A DNA stretch of 18,101 nt from Methanobacteriota archaeon. GTDB taxonomy: Archaea; Methanobacteriota; Methanobacteria; Methanobacteriales; Methanobacteriaceae. The position numbers and the translations under genes are program-made. The stretch lies in the NCBI GenBank assembly GCA_023409695.1, contig JAEYQZ010000069.1:1-18101 (forward strand). The letters run 5' to 3'. Under the pieces are notes generated by a model, which was given only the letters and a program-made list of their open reading frames with translations, was not told the DNA's origin and ran no database searches. How positions within the stretch are numbered: position 1 is the first letter of the stretch; every line of letters begins with the position of its first letter. Positions 1 through 7,282 of the stretch are shown here, piece after piece.

Positions 1-179
1 AGGATATATCTCCAGGTATTGAGGTTTATATAGTTTTAAAAAAAGATCAACGCTCAGGAAAAAAGACTAAAGGCGTAGTTAAAGATATACTCACAAATTC
101 TTCATTTCATCCACATGGAATAAAGGTAAGGCTACAGGACGGCCAGGTTGGAAGAGTGCAGGAAATTATCAAAAAATAG
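1..179 (+). CDS. YwbE family protein (DUF2196), 3' part only
   Basis: This is the C-terminal 58 residues of a small protein; the reading frame enters at base 3 and stops with TAG at 177-179, and the start lies outside the window. The visible sequence carries the pattern typical of YwbE proteins: PGIEVYIVLKKDQRSGK, then GVVKDILTNSS, then HPHGIKVRLQDGQVGRVQ near the end. Family members are about 60-70 residues, so only a few N-terminal residues are missing. The family is widespread in bacteria and some archaea; its function is not established, and a small beta-barrel nucleic-acid-binding role is only a guess from the shape of the sequence. It converges with the next gene, with only 5 bases between the two stop codons. 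Confidence 0.85.
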   Translation, partial: DISPGIEVYIVLKKDQRSGKKTKGVVKDILTNSSFHPHGIKVRLQDGQVGRVQEIIKK

Positions 180-184
180 CAGAA

Positions 185-1174
185 TTAATTCCTAAAACCG
201 CTTAACAGCTCATTTATATTGCCTACAAATTCTAAACCTGCATTTCTACCGGTTCCAGAGAATATAAGATCTTTTTTGCCATTATTTTTTATGCAAAATT
301 TAACATGAATCTTAGAATTTAAAGATTCATTCACTCTAGAAGTCATCTCTCCAAGGGATGGTGCTGGAAGATCAACTCCTTCCGTTCTTTTTGCGTTTAT
401 TTCCAATATTTCTTCTCTATTTTCCAATTTAACTTCAATTATATCATCATTAACTATTAATTTGCTAATTTTAGTCCCATTATACTTTGTAAATCTATGA
501 ATCTTACCATCATACAATAATCCAAATATATATCCTGTAAAATATTTTTTGAGCCATGGAATTTTAGCTATAGAACCAAATAAAGATATTCCCTCCTTTT
601 TGAAATGATTAGTTTGCATCCATATCCATGAAGAAGGCATAGAAGTTCCCCAATCTTTTTCAATGTATCCCTTGCCTTCATTAAAAAATGTTTTATCCCC
701 ATTTATATCCAAAAAGCCATCGATACGGTGATCAAAACTTAGAACTCCATGATAACATTCCATTTTCGGTACAAATGCATACCAACCCATAACTCCAGGA
801 GATAATAATTTAACATGCCATGGGATTATATTACTAAATTTAAGGTCGGCCCTGATTTTATTTTTTCCATTGTCAATATCTAAATGAATACTTTTAAGAC
901 TGAAAGTGCTTTTATGAATTTTAATCTCAAACTTAGATTTATCAGCCCAGAAATCATTTATATCATAATCAAAATAGTACATTTTATGGTTTTTTGCATC
1001 CAAAAGCATTATAAAAGCATGAGACTTTTTAGGATCCCTTGAAAGGGAAATTCCAGGTATTATAGAATACGCTGTTTTCTCTTCTTTATCTATTGATTTG
1101 AAATACCACCCTTCAAAATAATTTCTTTTTTTACCTCTTCCCTGAAATATTTCAGGTTTCCACAGGTTGGCCAT
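185..1174 (-). CDS. Tocopherol cyclase-like family protein
   Basis: This 329-residue soluble-looking protein opens with a W-x-P-E-x-FQG element and YFEGWYFK at residues 19-26, the N-terminal signature of the tocopherol cyclase-like family (PF14249). Later aromatic and acidic motifs fit too: W(Y)AFVPKMECYHG at about 131-142, and an EKDWGTSMPSSWIWMQTNHF block at about 172-191 that matches the conserved core of plant VTE1. In plants the family closes the chromanol ring of vitamin E; methanogens are not known to make tocopherol, so the substrate here is unknown and may be a prenylated lipid or quinone-like compound. The ATG at 1174 follows GTGGTG at a good ribosome-binding distance. The gene lies 29 bases downstream of the HtpX gene on the same strand, so the two may be cotranscribed. 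Family assignment is firm, function is not. Confidence 0.8.
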   Translation of the reverse strand: MANLWKPEIFQGRGKKRNYFEGWYFKSIDKEEKTAYSIIPGISLSRDPKKSHAFIMLLDAKNHKMYYFDYDINDFWADKSKFEIKIHKSTFSLKSIHLDIDNGKNKIRADLKFSNIIPWHVKLLSPGVMGWYAFVPKMECYHGVLSFDHRIDGFLDINGDKTFFNEGKGYIEKDWGTSMPSSWIWMQTNHFKKEGISLFGSIAKIPWLKKYFTGYIFGLLYDGKIHRFTKYNGTKISKLIVNDDIIEVKLENREEILEINAKRTEGVDLPAPSLGEMTSRVNESLNSKIHVKFCIKNNGKKDLIFSGTGRNAGLEFVGNINELLSGFRN

Positions 1175-1203
1175 ATAACACCACTTAAAAAGTAAAAAAT
1201 AAT

Positions 1204-2166
1204 TTAACTTAATTCTGACAGTCTTTTAATCCTTTTTACCATGTTTGGATGTGTTGAAAATATTTCCATTATTTTATCAGATGTTTTTACCCTTGTTTTT
1301 GTGTATTTAATCTGTGCAAGTTCACTTTCACTTATGGTACCGTCTTTATCTAAGTCCATTGATCTAAGATCATCTATTTCATTCCTTGCATCTGAAATGT
1401 CGTTTGCAAAAAATGCTTTTAGACCTTCCACCTGCTTTAATTCATCTCTACTAACCCTTGCAGATCCATAAACCAATTTATAAAGGGCACTTGCAAGATA
1501 ATTTGGCGAGTTTCCTAATTCAACACTTCCTGCATCTGCATAATATTCTCGAACACGAGATACAAAGAGTACTATAAGATTACCGACAAAATAAGCAGCT
1601 AGTGCTCCAATTCCAATTATTGCAGTTCCACTATCTCGATCACCATCTGAAAATAGAGTACTTATAAAAATCCAGTAACAGATAAGAGGTACAACACTCA
1701 GCAAAGTCATAACTACCATATCCCTATGACGTATATGAGACATTTCATGGCCTAAGACAGCTTTCAATTCATTCTCATTTAGTAGATTAAGAATTCCTCT
1801 TGTTACACATATATGGCCATCTCTTTTACTTTTTCCAAATGCAAATGCATTAGGTATATTAGTTTCAGAGATTCCAATTTTTGGTTTGGGGATACCAGAT
1901 TTAATCGCTAAATCTGCCACCATTTCATGAAGTCTTGGAGCTTCTGCTTCTGATACGTATTTTACTCCCATAGTGGCCTCGACCATCTTAGGACCGATCA
2001 GATACTGAATAATAGTCAAAACCAATACAAAAATTCCGAAGGTTAAAGGTCTTCCATATCCTAAATAAGATCCAATTAAAGCTATTATTACATAAAGCAA
2101 ACCAAAAAGCAGTACTGTTGCAAGAATTAATCTGAGATTCAACTTCCAGGTACTTGGAACTTTCAT
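1204..2166 (-). CDS. htpX: HtpX-like M48 zinc metalloprotease with EF-hand-like loop
   Basis: Membrane-bound zinc protease of the M48 family, expected to degrade damaged or misfolded membrane proteins with its active site on the cytoplasmic face. Numbered from the start used here (320 aa): two N-terminal membrane helices at about 10-32 and 40-57; the zinc motif HEMSH at 140-144 (H140, catalytic E141, H144); two further helices at about 155-172 and 182-205; and the third zinc ligand E207 in REYYAD. Unusually, residues 271-282 are a textbook EF-hand loop (D271, D273, D275, G276, I278, E282) between the protease core and the STHP motif near the C-terminus. An ATG at 2181 would add five residues, but the ATG at 2166 has GGTG about 8 bases upstream and gives the usual MKVxxTWKLNLR-like start, so I prefer it. 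A TATA-like ATTTATAAC lies near 2224-2232. Confidence 0.93.
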   Translation of the reverse strand: MKVPSTWKLNLRLILATVLLFGLLYVIIALIGSYLGYGRPLTFGIFVLVLTIIQYLIGPKMVEATMGVKYVSEAEAPRLHEMVADLAIKSGIPKPKIGISETNIPNAFAFGKSKRDGHICVTRGILNLLNENELKAVLGHEMSHIRHRDMVVMTLLSVVPLICYWIFISTLFSDGDRDSGTAIIGIGALAAYFVGNLIVLFVSRVREYYADAGSVELGNSPNYLASALYKLVYGSARVSRDELKQVEGLKAFFANDISDARNEIDDLRSMDLDKDGTISESELAQIKYTKTRVKTSDKIMEIFSTHPNMVKRIKRLSELS

Positions 2167-2332
2167 TTTTAAACACCACATGTTTAATCTTAATAATAAT
2201 TAATTTAAATTTAATCACTGCCAGTTATAAATAATTTTTGCAATTAAATAATTTATAATCCTAAAATTTAATGTTGAATCCATTAATTTAAAATGAAAAA
2301 GTTCTTTAATCAAAACTAATGAAGTGAAATAA

Positions 2333-3346
2333 TTGCAAATTTTCAAAAAAAGAGAAATATCTTTCAAGTATTCTGCAATTACAGGTTTAATTCTAATAAT
2401 CAGTTATATTGCTATTTCAATAATCCTAAACAATAACCCTTATCTTCAACAGACTATAACTGACACATTATCCATTTTAATAAATTTCACAGCAGCTTTC
2501 TGCTTAGTTTATGGTTCTTATAAATCAAGAATATATGGAAAGCAAATTCAGTATGCATGGCTGCTGCTTGCACTGGCACAGCTTTTTTATGCTGCAGGGG
2601 ATGTCACATGGACATATGTAGAGTTATTTTTACATGAAGCCCCTTTTCCATCATTAGCTGATGATTTATATCTATTATATTACGTGTTATTTGCAACAGG
2701 ACTCATATTACTTTCAAGACCTCTGATAAACACTGAAAGAATATATAAGACCATTCTTGATATTGGAATTATTTTAACATCAGCAGTATTAATTTTCTGG
2801 ACAACTTTAGCTTTACCAATTACAGCAAACAGTTTTTTACCATTATCTTTAACTTTATACTACATAATTCGAGATTTCGTCCTTTTCTTCCTGATACTTA
2901 ATTTAATCTTGAGACAGCCCACTAAAAAGATGAGATACCCCTTCCTGTTACTTATTGGAGGAATTTCTGCATATATCATTACAGATACCGTCTTTAGTTA
3001 CTTCTTTTTAAATGGAAATTATGCCTCAGGTAGTTTAATTGATACTGGCTGGATAATTGCCTTTATTTTAATTGGACTTGCTGGAATATTATATGGAAAC
3101 AAAGCTAACGTAGAATCTCTTGAAATTATGCACAATAGACGCCCTAAACATGTTATATCTTCATTTATACCATTAATATGGATAGGTACAGCTGTATTCA
3201 TGCTTATTTGGGGGTATTATAATTTGTCCCCTTCCAATTTTGCTACTGTTCAGTTGAAATTTGTAATTTTTATGATCCTTGTTTTAATTAGATACATTCT
3301 ATCCATTTTAGAAAAAAAAGGATCCTTTAAGACCTTAAAACAATAA
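2333..3346 (+). CDS. Multi-pass membrane sensory-type protein without output domain
   Basis: This 337-residue protein is nearly all membrane: I count about ten hydrophobic segments (roughly 14-32, 41-63, 72-93, 110-130, 137-160, 168-190, 199-222, 231-255, 270-292, 300-325). It contains PFPSLADDLYLLYYVLFATG at 103-122, a pattern I know from the N-terminal membrane sensor halves of archaeal PAS/histidine kinases and bacterial GGDEF proteins. In those, the last helix runs through a short charged linker into a cytoplasmic signalling domain; here the protein stops right after that helix (LEKKGSFKTLKQ), so no kinase, PAS or GGDEF is encoded. It starts with TTG at 2333, the first start in the frame after an in-frame stop, with GAAGTGA just upstream. 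Its 3' end overlaps the convergent next gene by 20 bases. The ligand is unknown; it may be a truncated receptor or a genuine stand-alone module. Confidence 0.65.
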   Translation: MQIFKKREISFKYSAITGLILIISYIAISIILNNNPYLQQTITDTLSILINFTAAFCLVYGSYKSRIYGKQIQYAWLLLALAQLFYAAGDVTWTYVELFLHEAPFPSLADDLYLLYYVLFATGLILLSRPLINTERIYKTILDIGIILTSAVLIFWTTLALPITANSFLPLSLTLYYIIRDFVLFFLILNLILRQPTKKMRYPFLLLIGGISAYIITDTVFSYFFLNGNYASGSLIDTGWIIAFILIGLAGILYGNKANVESLEIMHNRRPKHVISSFIPLIWIGTAVFMLIWGYYNLSPSNFATVQLKFVIFMILVLIRYILSILEKKGSFKTLKQ

Positions 3347-3665
3347 TTAGTGCTATTACAAGGTAAATAGCTACTCCTAAGCCAATAGAAATCCAAAACC
3401 CATATTTTGGAAGCAGGTAAAGAATACAGATTAAATATAAAATCCATACTGGAGTAAGGATAAGTAATCCAATTATATATGATGATACTGCATTTAAACC
3501 TGCAGCAGAATATACTGTAAATAATGTAAATGCCGTTACAAATGGGAACATCGCAAAAAATGCGGCGAGTAAACCCTGTTTTTCACTTCCAAAATAAGTG
3601 GCAATGACAACAATAAATCCTCCCAAAATAAAATAAACTAAATATTTTACAATTTCTCCAATCAT
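3327..3665 (-). CDS. Small four-helix membrane protein (DUF3147/GlpM-like)
   Basis: This 112-residue hydrophobic protein has four predicted membrane helices (about 5-24, 31-54, 60-84, 90-110), with few charged residues outside KYLVYF, GSEKQG and the C-terminal LRS. The layout of helix, short polar turn, then a helix rich in small residues with FPFVTAF and an AAGLNAVSSYIIG element resembles the DUF3147/GlpM group of small inner-membrane proteins, but this rests on overall character rather than a diagnostic motif. No catalytic residue can be named. AGGTCA lies about 6-12 bases before the ATG at 3665, and the 3' end overlaps the convergent upstream membrane protein by 20 bases. Function unknown. 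Confidence 0.6.
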   Translation of the reverse strand: MIGEIVKYLVYFILGGFIVVIATYFGSEKQGLLAAFFAMFPFVTAFTLFTVYSAAGLNAVSSYIIGLLILTPVWILYLICILYLLPKYGFWISIGLGVAIYLVIALIIVLRS

Positions 3666-3795
3666 AAACTGACCTAAAAGTTCTATTTGTTAATTTTATA
3701 TGATTGAAGTATTAATTAAATCTAATTATATATTATTAAAATATTTAGAAAATATTATTCCGATTGAATTAAGATAACCTGAAAAAAGAATTAAA

Positions 3796-4413
3796 TTAAG
3801 AGGTTTGATTTCTGCCCCTATATTTATACACAAGATAAATTACTACCAGTATAACTGCTATTACAACAATTATGTCCAGTATATGGAAATAACTTTTAAT
3901 TGTATCCCATTGAGGACCGAGCAGAACTCCTATATAACCCAGTGCAAAAGCCCACGGTAATGAACCGGCCAAAGTGTAAATAGAGAATTTTTTAACATCC
4001 ATTTCGGCTATTCCTGCAGGTAATGAAATAAATGTACGTATACCCGGTAAAAATCTGCTTATAAAGACTGCCTCATGACCGTATCTTTCAAACCAGCGAT
4101 CCGCCCGGTCAAGCGAGTTGTGGCTTATGAGGATATATTTACCGTATTTCTCCAGTAAAGGTCTTCCACCTTTTAAGCCCACATAATATGCTATGAGGGA
4201 TCCAACTAAATTACCCAGCGCACCTACAATGGTTATTCCCCAGAGGGTCATTTTACCTTCAGATACTACAAACCCTGCAAATGGCATTATAGCCTCACTT
4301 GGAATAGGTATACATGCACTTTCAAGGGTCATTGCTATAAATACTCCCCAGTATCCAAGGGAGCTGATGATATTGATTGCTATTTCACTTACAAATTCTG
4401 TTATACCTACCAT
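3796..4413 (-). CDS. DedA family membrane protein (SNARE-associated domain)
   Basis: Integral membrane protein of 205 residues in the DedA/VTT family (PF09335). Visible hallmarks are the E-S-x-x-x-P-x-PSE motif (about 31-40), a glycine-rich re-entrant segment GALGNLVGSLIAYYVG (about 64-79), FISRFLPGIRTFISLPAGIAEM (about 116-137) with the essential arginines, and two closing helices. Bacterial members flip or recycle polyprenyl phosphate carriers or support membrane homeostasis; an archaeal role in recycling dolichyl-type phosphate is a reasonable inference but unproved. Length is normal for the family. The ATG at 4413 is well supported by AGGAG 9 bases upstream. It stands alone, 130 bases from its downstream neighbour. 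Confidence 0.9.
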   Translation of the reverse strand: MVGITEFVSEIAINIISSLGYWGVFIAMTLESACIPIPSEAIMPFAGFVVSEGKMTLWGITIVGALGNLVGSLIAYYVGLKGGRPLLEKYGKYILISHNSLDRADRWFERYGHEAVFISRFLPGIRTFISLPAGIAEMDVKKFSIYTLAGSLPWAFALGYIGVLLGPQWDTIKSYFHILDIIVVIAVILVVIYLVYKYRGRNQTS

Positions 4414-4577
4414 GAATTAACTCCTGATTAAAAATCTGATAATTAGTATACTAAAAGCATTACAATAAAAATTTATCTCATTTATTAAAATTTTAATTTC
4501 CATGTATTAAATTCTTATCTCCAGTTTATATAAAAATTAAATAATATAAACTCAAAATAGTGCAATAAAAGTTTGTA

Positions 4578-5504
4578 TTATTCAAATTTTTTAAATTCCC
4601 TCGGATTAAATCCATATTTTAAAAGAGTGTTGTTATCTTCACTGCTAAGATTTTTTTCTTTAACTGGAGGTATCGGACTTCCAGTTTTTGCAAATATCAC
4701 ACCGCTCTTTTTATTTGCAGCTAAAAACTTTCCTGCGTTTCCATTTACAATTACAGACCCTTTAATCATATCTATAGCTGTAAAATCATCGCAGTTACCA
4801 TTTATAATAACTGTTCCCCCGTTTAATAGGGCACCAGTGTTTTTTCCGGCGTTACCATTAATTCTTACAGTACCATTTCGCATTAATATTCCTGTGCTCA
4901 AATCAACATTTCCATTTACGACTATTTCTTTATCTTCATCTAATCTTGAACCTACAGTATCTCTGACCATTCCATCATCTATTATAAGCTTGTTACCCAT
5001 TAGCTGGTTTCCTTCAAGCTTATCTCCTTCCAGACCATTCATCATGATATCTGTAATTGATTTAAATTTTTTATATCCTTTCATATCAGACTTAACTCTT
5101 ATTAGATCGCCAATAGGTTCTTTAACAGCCCCTTTTACGTAAATGCTGCCTTTAACCATACTTATGCCCATTCGGGTATCAATATCGCCGTCTACTATTA
5201 TGTCACCGACATCGATTTCTTTACCGGTTCCTCCAAAGAATTTCAAATCAATACCCATGCTGGAGCCTAATCTATGGCCTGCATTTCCATTTATTTTGAC
5301 ATCACCGCCTTTTTTAAGATGTTCAACTAAATCTTTAAAAGTAATGTCAGTATCTGCAATTTTCCATTCTGGAGCCAGTTTTTCTCCTTTATGCTGCCAG
5401 TAGAAGTTATATGTAAAATCACAAAGACAATCAACTGGTTCTGAAAGATCTATTTCCAGAATGTCCCTTTTTTTCTCCTTTGATTTCCTACCAAAAAGAT
5501 TCAT
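4578..5504 (-). CDS. Stand-alone GXGXG beta-helix protein (FwdC/GltB C-terminal-like)
   Basis: This 308-residue protein is built from repeated G-N-x-G and N-G-G-T-V-x-I-N-G-N units, the right-handed beta-helix (GXGXG) fold of glutamate synthase alpha C-termini and formylmethanofuran dehydrogenase subunit C. Two repeat blocks are visible: about 66-140 (INGNAGHRLGSSM, VDGDIDTRMGISM, VKGAVKEPIG) and about 195-270 (four rungs ending in VNGNAGKFLAANKKSG). They are separated by a divergent stretch (about 141-190) with EGDKLEGNQLMGNKL. The N-terminus is basic (GRKSKEKKR) and there is a C-rich CLCDF at about 26-30. In its relatives the fold is structural, and no partner enzyme gene (fwdA/B/D, gltB) lies nearby, so no reaction can be assigned. 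The ATG at 5504 has AGGGGA about 7 bases before it. Upstream are the hairpins at 5545-5663. Confidence 0.75.
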   Translation of the reverse strand: MNLFGRKSKEKKRDILEIDLSEPVDCLCDFTYNFYWQHKGEKLAPEWKIADTDITFKDLVEHLKKGGDVKINGNAGHRLGSSMGIDLKFFGGTGKEIDVGDIIVDGDIDTRMGISMVKGSIYVKGAVKEPIGDLIRVKSDMKGYKKFKSITDIMMNGLEGDKLEGNQLMGNKLIIDDGMVRDTVGSRLDEDKEIVVNGNVDLSTGILMRNGTVRINGNAGKNTGALLNGGTVIINGNCDDFTAIDMIKGSVIVNGNAGKFLAANKKSGVIFAKTGSPIPPVKEKNLSSEDNNTLLKYGFNPREFKKFE

Positions 5505-5544
5505 GATATTCCCCTGAATAATTTTCTTTTTGAGTATTTAAAAA

Positions 5545-5590
5545 GCTGTCGAAATGTTTCCAAATTTTTCATTTGGAAATATTTCGCAGC
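5545..5590. repeat. Long imperfect hairpin (inverted repeat)
   Basis: GCTG-CGAAAT at 5545-5555 pairs with ATTTCG-CAGC at 5581-5590, with T5549 bulged, and TTTCCAAAT (5557-5565) pairs with ATTTGGAAA (5571-5579), leaving a five-base loop; G5556 faces T5580. That gives about 20 paired positions in 46 bases. It begins with AGCTGTCGAA, which recurs after each of the two following hairpins. It lies between divergent genes and probably upstream of both promoters, so it is not placed as a terminator. Confidence 0.75.
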
Positions 5591-5663
5591 GACAAACATC
5601 TTATGTTTGTCAGCTGTCGAAAAATCGAAGTCGACAAACACCTTGTGTTTGTCAGCTGTCGAA
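5591..5663. repeat. Two tandem near-identical hairpin repeats with a compensated base pair
   Basis: Two 31-base copies run 5591-5621 and 5633-5663. Each has a perfect 9-bp stem around a CTT loop (GACAAACAT / ATGTTTGTC, and GACAAACAC / GTGTTTGTC), followed by AGCTGTCGAA. The copies differ at two positions only, and these two bases pair with each other (T-A in copy 1, C-G in copy 2), so the hairpin is kept while the sequence changes. A third AGCTGTCGAA starts the hairpin just upstream. TATA-like sequences for the flanking genes lie outside the block (near 5534-5544 for the minus gene, near 5717-5727 for the plus gene). This looks like a REP-like palindromic intergenic element. Confidence 0.8.
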
Positions 5664-5764
5664 TAATTCTCCAAAAAAGTGCTTTAAAAATTCTGGAAAA
5701 AAATATAATTACAAAATTTAATATAACTTAAAATTGATACGATTCTTTTAAAAAGGAGAAAACG

Positions 5765-6433
5765 ATGACAAGGGAACTGGTGAAATTTTTACAGAAAATC
5801 GGTGTTGATACAAGATTTGTCAGCATCATGGAAGACAAAGTATACATAAACAATTTAAAGTTTTCAAAATTTTCAAGGAAGAAAGAAGAGCTATTTAAAA
5901 AAAGTTTTCCTGAAGTGGATGTAATCCGGTCCAAAATCTTCCAGAAAATCTGTATGAGGGCTTCAAGGAATCTTGCACATTGTATTCATCCTAAAGAAAA
6001 AATATTTTTAATTAAAAATGATGATCCACGTAGCTTTGCCCTTTATGTAATTCTAGAACCTTATCAAAGGAAATACGGTATTGAACTTATTTTTGACAAG
6101 AGTATTGATGAAACAGAAGATCTAAACATCGATTCTATAGCATTACCCACCACATTAGATGATGAAGCTCAAAATATCCTGCAATCAATGTTAGATGGTG
6201 AAAAAATAGAATTGTTAAGTTTAAATGAAAATTACAATGGTAAGAAACTTATCTACCCTTTAATAAATGTACCAAAGTCATGGATATATTCCTGGACCCA
6301 AAATACATTAGATAATGAGTTAAATCAGAATTATAATTCCTCTGAAGATTTATTGATATTTTTAGAGAGTTTAGTCCCAGACGTTAGGGAAAATCTTTTA
6401 AAATCTGCATTATTCACATCTAAAGAATGTTAA
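5765..6433 (+). CDS. Degenerate PP-loop (TtuA/TilS-like) protein
   Basis: This 222-residue protein resembles the tRNA-thiolating PP-loop ATPases. Residues 76-110 (PKEKIFLIKNDDPRSFALYV..., then YGIELIF) align in layout with the ATP-binding strand, loop and helix of that family, but the SGGxDS signature is replaced by NDDPRS (85-90). Residues 131-136 are LDDEAQ, the motif that in active members follows TGHN (here PTT), and the segment through about 175 and the C-terminal NSSEDLLIFLESLVPDVRENLLKSA (191-215) match the rest of the family in position. The N-terminal zinc-binding cysteines of TtuA/Ncs6 are absent; only C63, C73 and C222 occur. I infer a pseudoenzyme or repurposed paralogue rather than an active thiolase. 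GGAG sits 7 bases before the ATG. It converges on the next gene with 15 bases between stops. Confidence 0.6.
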   Translation: MTRELVKFLQKIGVDTRFVSIMEDKVYINNLKFSKFSRKKEELFKKSFPEVDVIRSKIFQKICMRASRNLAHCIHPKEKIFLIKNDDPRSFALYVILEPYQRKYGIELIFDKSIDETEDLNIDSIALPTTLDDEAQNILQSMLDGEKIELLSLNENYNGKKLIYPLINVPKSWIYSWTQNTLDNELNQNYNSSEDLLIFLESLVPDVRENLLKSALFTSKEC

Positions 6434-6448
6434 ATCATTTAAAAGCTG

Positions 6449-7204
6449 TTATTCTTCCCCTAAAACCGTGTGAATTTCACTCAGCATTACTAAAAGTTTG
6501 TATCCCTTTTCAGTAAGCATATAATCTCCTCTTTCATGGCGCTGGAGAATCATGTCATTATCAAGCAGTTTTTGAAGGTGGAAAAGTAAGTTACCTCCCC
6601 TAAGGCCAGTAAGTTCAGAGAGTGATGAAAATGTTTTTGTTTCATTTGACATCGATTTTAAAATTTGAAGTCTTTGCTTATTAGATAATGGTTCAAGAAC
6701 ATCTTTAACTATAGATTCTTCGCAAATTGAAGATATACACTGTTTTTTCTCATTACTGGAGCTGTAAATTCGAAGTGAACGCATTAAGTTTACCTGTTTT
6801 TCAAAAAGATCATTCACTTCAAAAAAGCAGGTGTTGCATTTTTCATAAGATGCTTTTTCTCTTATTTTGCTTAATCTAGCTTCATTTTGAGTTATAGAAT
6901 CTTCATGCACGCGATCATCCGCAATAAGACTCGTATTATCATACAGTAAATCTGTAAATACTTGTTTACATTTATCACGCATGTCACACTTATCTACCAT
7001 ACCCTTTTCAAGACCTTTTTCAATATCATGGGTCACATATCCCATAATCGCATTTAAAACGTCTTTTTTAGAGTTTGCAAGGACTAAGTCAAGATACTGC
7101 TGATTAGTGTTTTCCATAAGATTTTTAATATCTTTATGCATGGTTGCCAGCTTCGCCTTTATCTCGGTCATTTCCTTGTTGTAAATTTCAGCCTCATTTA
7201 ACAT
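6449..7204 (-). CDS. Winged-helix transcriptional regulator with cysteine-rich N-terminal sensor region
   Basis: 251 residues. The C-terminal part (about 168-245) is an ArsR-like winged helix: LEPLSNKQRLQILKSM, then FSSLSELTGLRGGNLLFHLQ as the recognition helix, then a wing with RGDYMLTEKG. The N-terminal 160 residues are helical and charged (likely coiled-coil near 10-45) and carry six cysteines in three pairs: C73/C79, C123/C126 and C156/C161. Such pairs suggest a metal, iron-sulfur or thiol-disulfide sensor, but no ligand can be named. It is transcribed away from the FMN flavoprotein at 7366, and it may control that gene and itself. No clear ribosome-binding site precedes the ATG at 7204; an AT-rich TATA-like stretch lies upstream at about 7215-7230. 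An in-frame ATG at residue 12 is an alternative start. Confidence 0.8.
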   Translation of the reverse strand: MLNEAEIYNKEMTEIKAKLATMHKDIKNLMENTNQQYLDLVLANSKKDVLNAIMGYVTHDIEKGLEKGMVDKCDMRDKCKQVFTDLLYDNTSLIADDRVHEDSITQNEARLSKIREKASYEKCNTCFFEVNDLFEKQVNLMRSLRIYSSSNEKKQCISSICEESIVKDVLEPLSNKQRLQILKSMSNETKTFSSLSELTGLRGGNLLFHLQKLLDNDMILQRHERGDYMLTEKGYKLLVMLSEIHTVLGEE

Positions 7205-7282
7205 TGAAATAAATTATATAATTTATTATAATAAAGGTTTCCATTAAGACTCCCAAAGTTAGTTTAATGTATCAAAATGTAG

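Noticed and set aside
4524..4551. GTTTATAT / ATATAAAC inverted repeat as a terminator for the GXGXG gene
   Set aside because: Only eight AT-rich pairs, a loop of 12, and no following U tract; not distinguishable from chance in this composition.
4573..5142. 189-residue open frame on the plus strand
   Set aside because: It lies antisense to the GXGXG gene and reads as repetitive Pro/Phe/Thr, the expected mirror of glycine- and asparagine-rich repeats; no ribosome-binding site or family resemblance.
5591..5663. Possible short CRISPR array
   Set aside because: Only two copies, each self-complementary, separated by an 11-base spacer, with no cas genes; the pattern fits palindromic intergenic repeats, not a repeat-spacer array.
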